Assembly (NCBI RefSeq): GCF_007829885.1
Contig: NZ_VIWW01000003.1
Location: forward strand, 124,001-188,000
Reading direction: 5' to 3'
Origin: Streptomyces brevispora
GTDB lineage: Bacteria > Actinomycetota > Actinomycetes > Streptomycetales > Streptomycetaceae
Length of the DNA: 64,000 nt
The translations under genes were made by a program, and so were the position numbers. Positions within the stretch are counted from its first letter, which is position 1; every line of letters begins with the position of its first letter. Positions 63,920-64,000 of the stretch are shown here, one piece after another. A model generated the notes under the pieces. The model saw nothing but the letters and a program-made list of their open reading frames with translations. It made no database searches and was not told the origin of the DNA.

Positions 63920-64000
63920 GGGCTGCGATCATCGAGTCCATCGGCAAGGTGTCGGTCGAGACCGTCCCCGACCCCGCCCCCGGCCCCCGGGACGTGGTCA
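63916..64000 (+). CDS. Zinc-type alcohol/polyol dehydrogenase, N-terminal end
   Basis: Starts ATGA-overlapping the permease gene and runs off the window after 28 codons: MRAAIIESIGKVSVETV, then a Pro-rich stretch leading to GPRDVV. This is the typical start of MDR-type polyol or threonine dehydrogenases. As a fifth operon member it would oxidise the imported polyol. The partial length forbids more. Confidence 0.7.
   Translation, partial: MRAAIIESIGKVSVETVPDPAPGPRDVV

Overview
The window is very GC-rich. It has dense codon-biased genes, many GTG/TTG starts, frequent 4-bp ATGA/GTGA gene overlaps, multiple lipoprotein-anchored ABC binding proteins and PadR/IclR/DeoR/XRE regulators. All of this fits a Streptomyces (or close relative) chromosome. 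The mix of transport/catabolic operons with several decayed genes suggests an arm or arm-proximal region. From memory and unchecked, argG and the SoxR-box ABC exporter recall the S. coelicolor SCO7008-SCO7036 neighbourhood. I see no tRNA, rRNA, CRISPR array, intact transposase, phage or antibiotic biosynthetic cluster.

Layout. 1-3.7 kb: a truncated TPR-type gene, a phosphoribosyltransferase-hydrolase fusion, a formylglycine-enzyme-like protein, and a SnoaL-like protein divergent from a PadR regulator. 3.8-13.2 kb: a hydrolase, then an OpuC-type permease-permease-binding-protein operon whose probable ATPase lies about 3.6 kb downstream on the other strand. Between them are a Gfo/Idh-PmoA pair under a LacI-like operator and a class C serine hydrolase; an S33 peptidase-like gene follows. 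13.2-18.7 kb: rhodanese, argG, a PIG-L deacetylase, an enoyl-CoA hydratase, and a deletion scar joining remnants of an SDR gene and a GH84 glycosidase gene. 18.9-22.2 kb: a quinone oxidoreductase and two acyl-CoA dehydrogenases in one overlapping operon. 22.5-23.8 kb: a small membrane protein and a Cys-rich protein of unknown role.

23.8-30.7 kb: a CitA/CitB-type two-component pair divergent from an SsuABC/TauABC-type transporter, then two small orphan genes. 30.7-35.2 kb: an ABC half-exporter preceded by a near-perfect SoxR box, a 53-aa ORF and a GAF-SpoIIE-HATPase phosphatase. 35.2-42.3 kb: a five-gene operon for choline/betaine uptake and oxidation (aldehyde dehydrogenase, GMC oxidoreductase, ATPase, fused double permease, binding protein). 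42.6-45.6 kb: two methyltransferases and an MFS exporter. 45.9-48.1 kb: a decayed DUF4331-TPR-NicO metal-transport block.

48.2-53.1 kb: an ABC exporter, a BenE-type transporter divergent from an XRE-cupin regulator across two tandem 16-bp palindromes, and an IclR regulator. 53.4-58.3 kb: a VOC protein with a DrrC/UvrA-like ATPase (self-resistance type), a broken AraC gene and a class A beta-lactamase lipoprotein. 58.5-64 kb: a glycosyltransferase, then a DeoR-controlled sugar/polyol ABC operon without its own ATPase that runs off the edge into a zinc-type dehydrogenase.

The recurring theme is small-molecule uptake joined to a dedicated enzyme or regulator: betaine, sulfonate-like, benzoate-like and polyol substrates. 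It is interspersed with at least five gene remnants that record local deletions and frameshifts. All functional names rest on reading motifs and family resemblance by eye; no database search was run.
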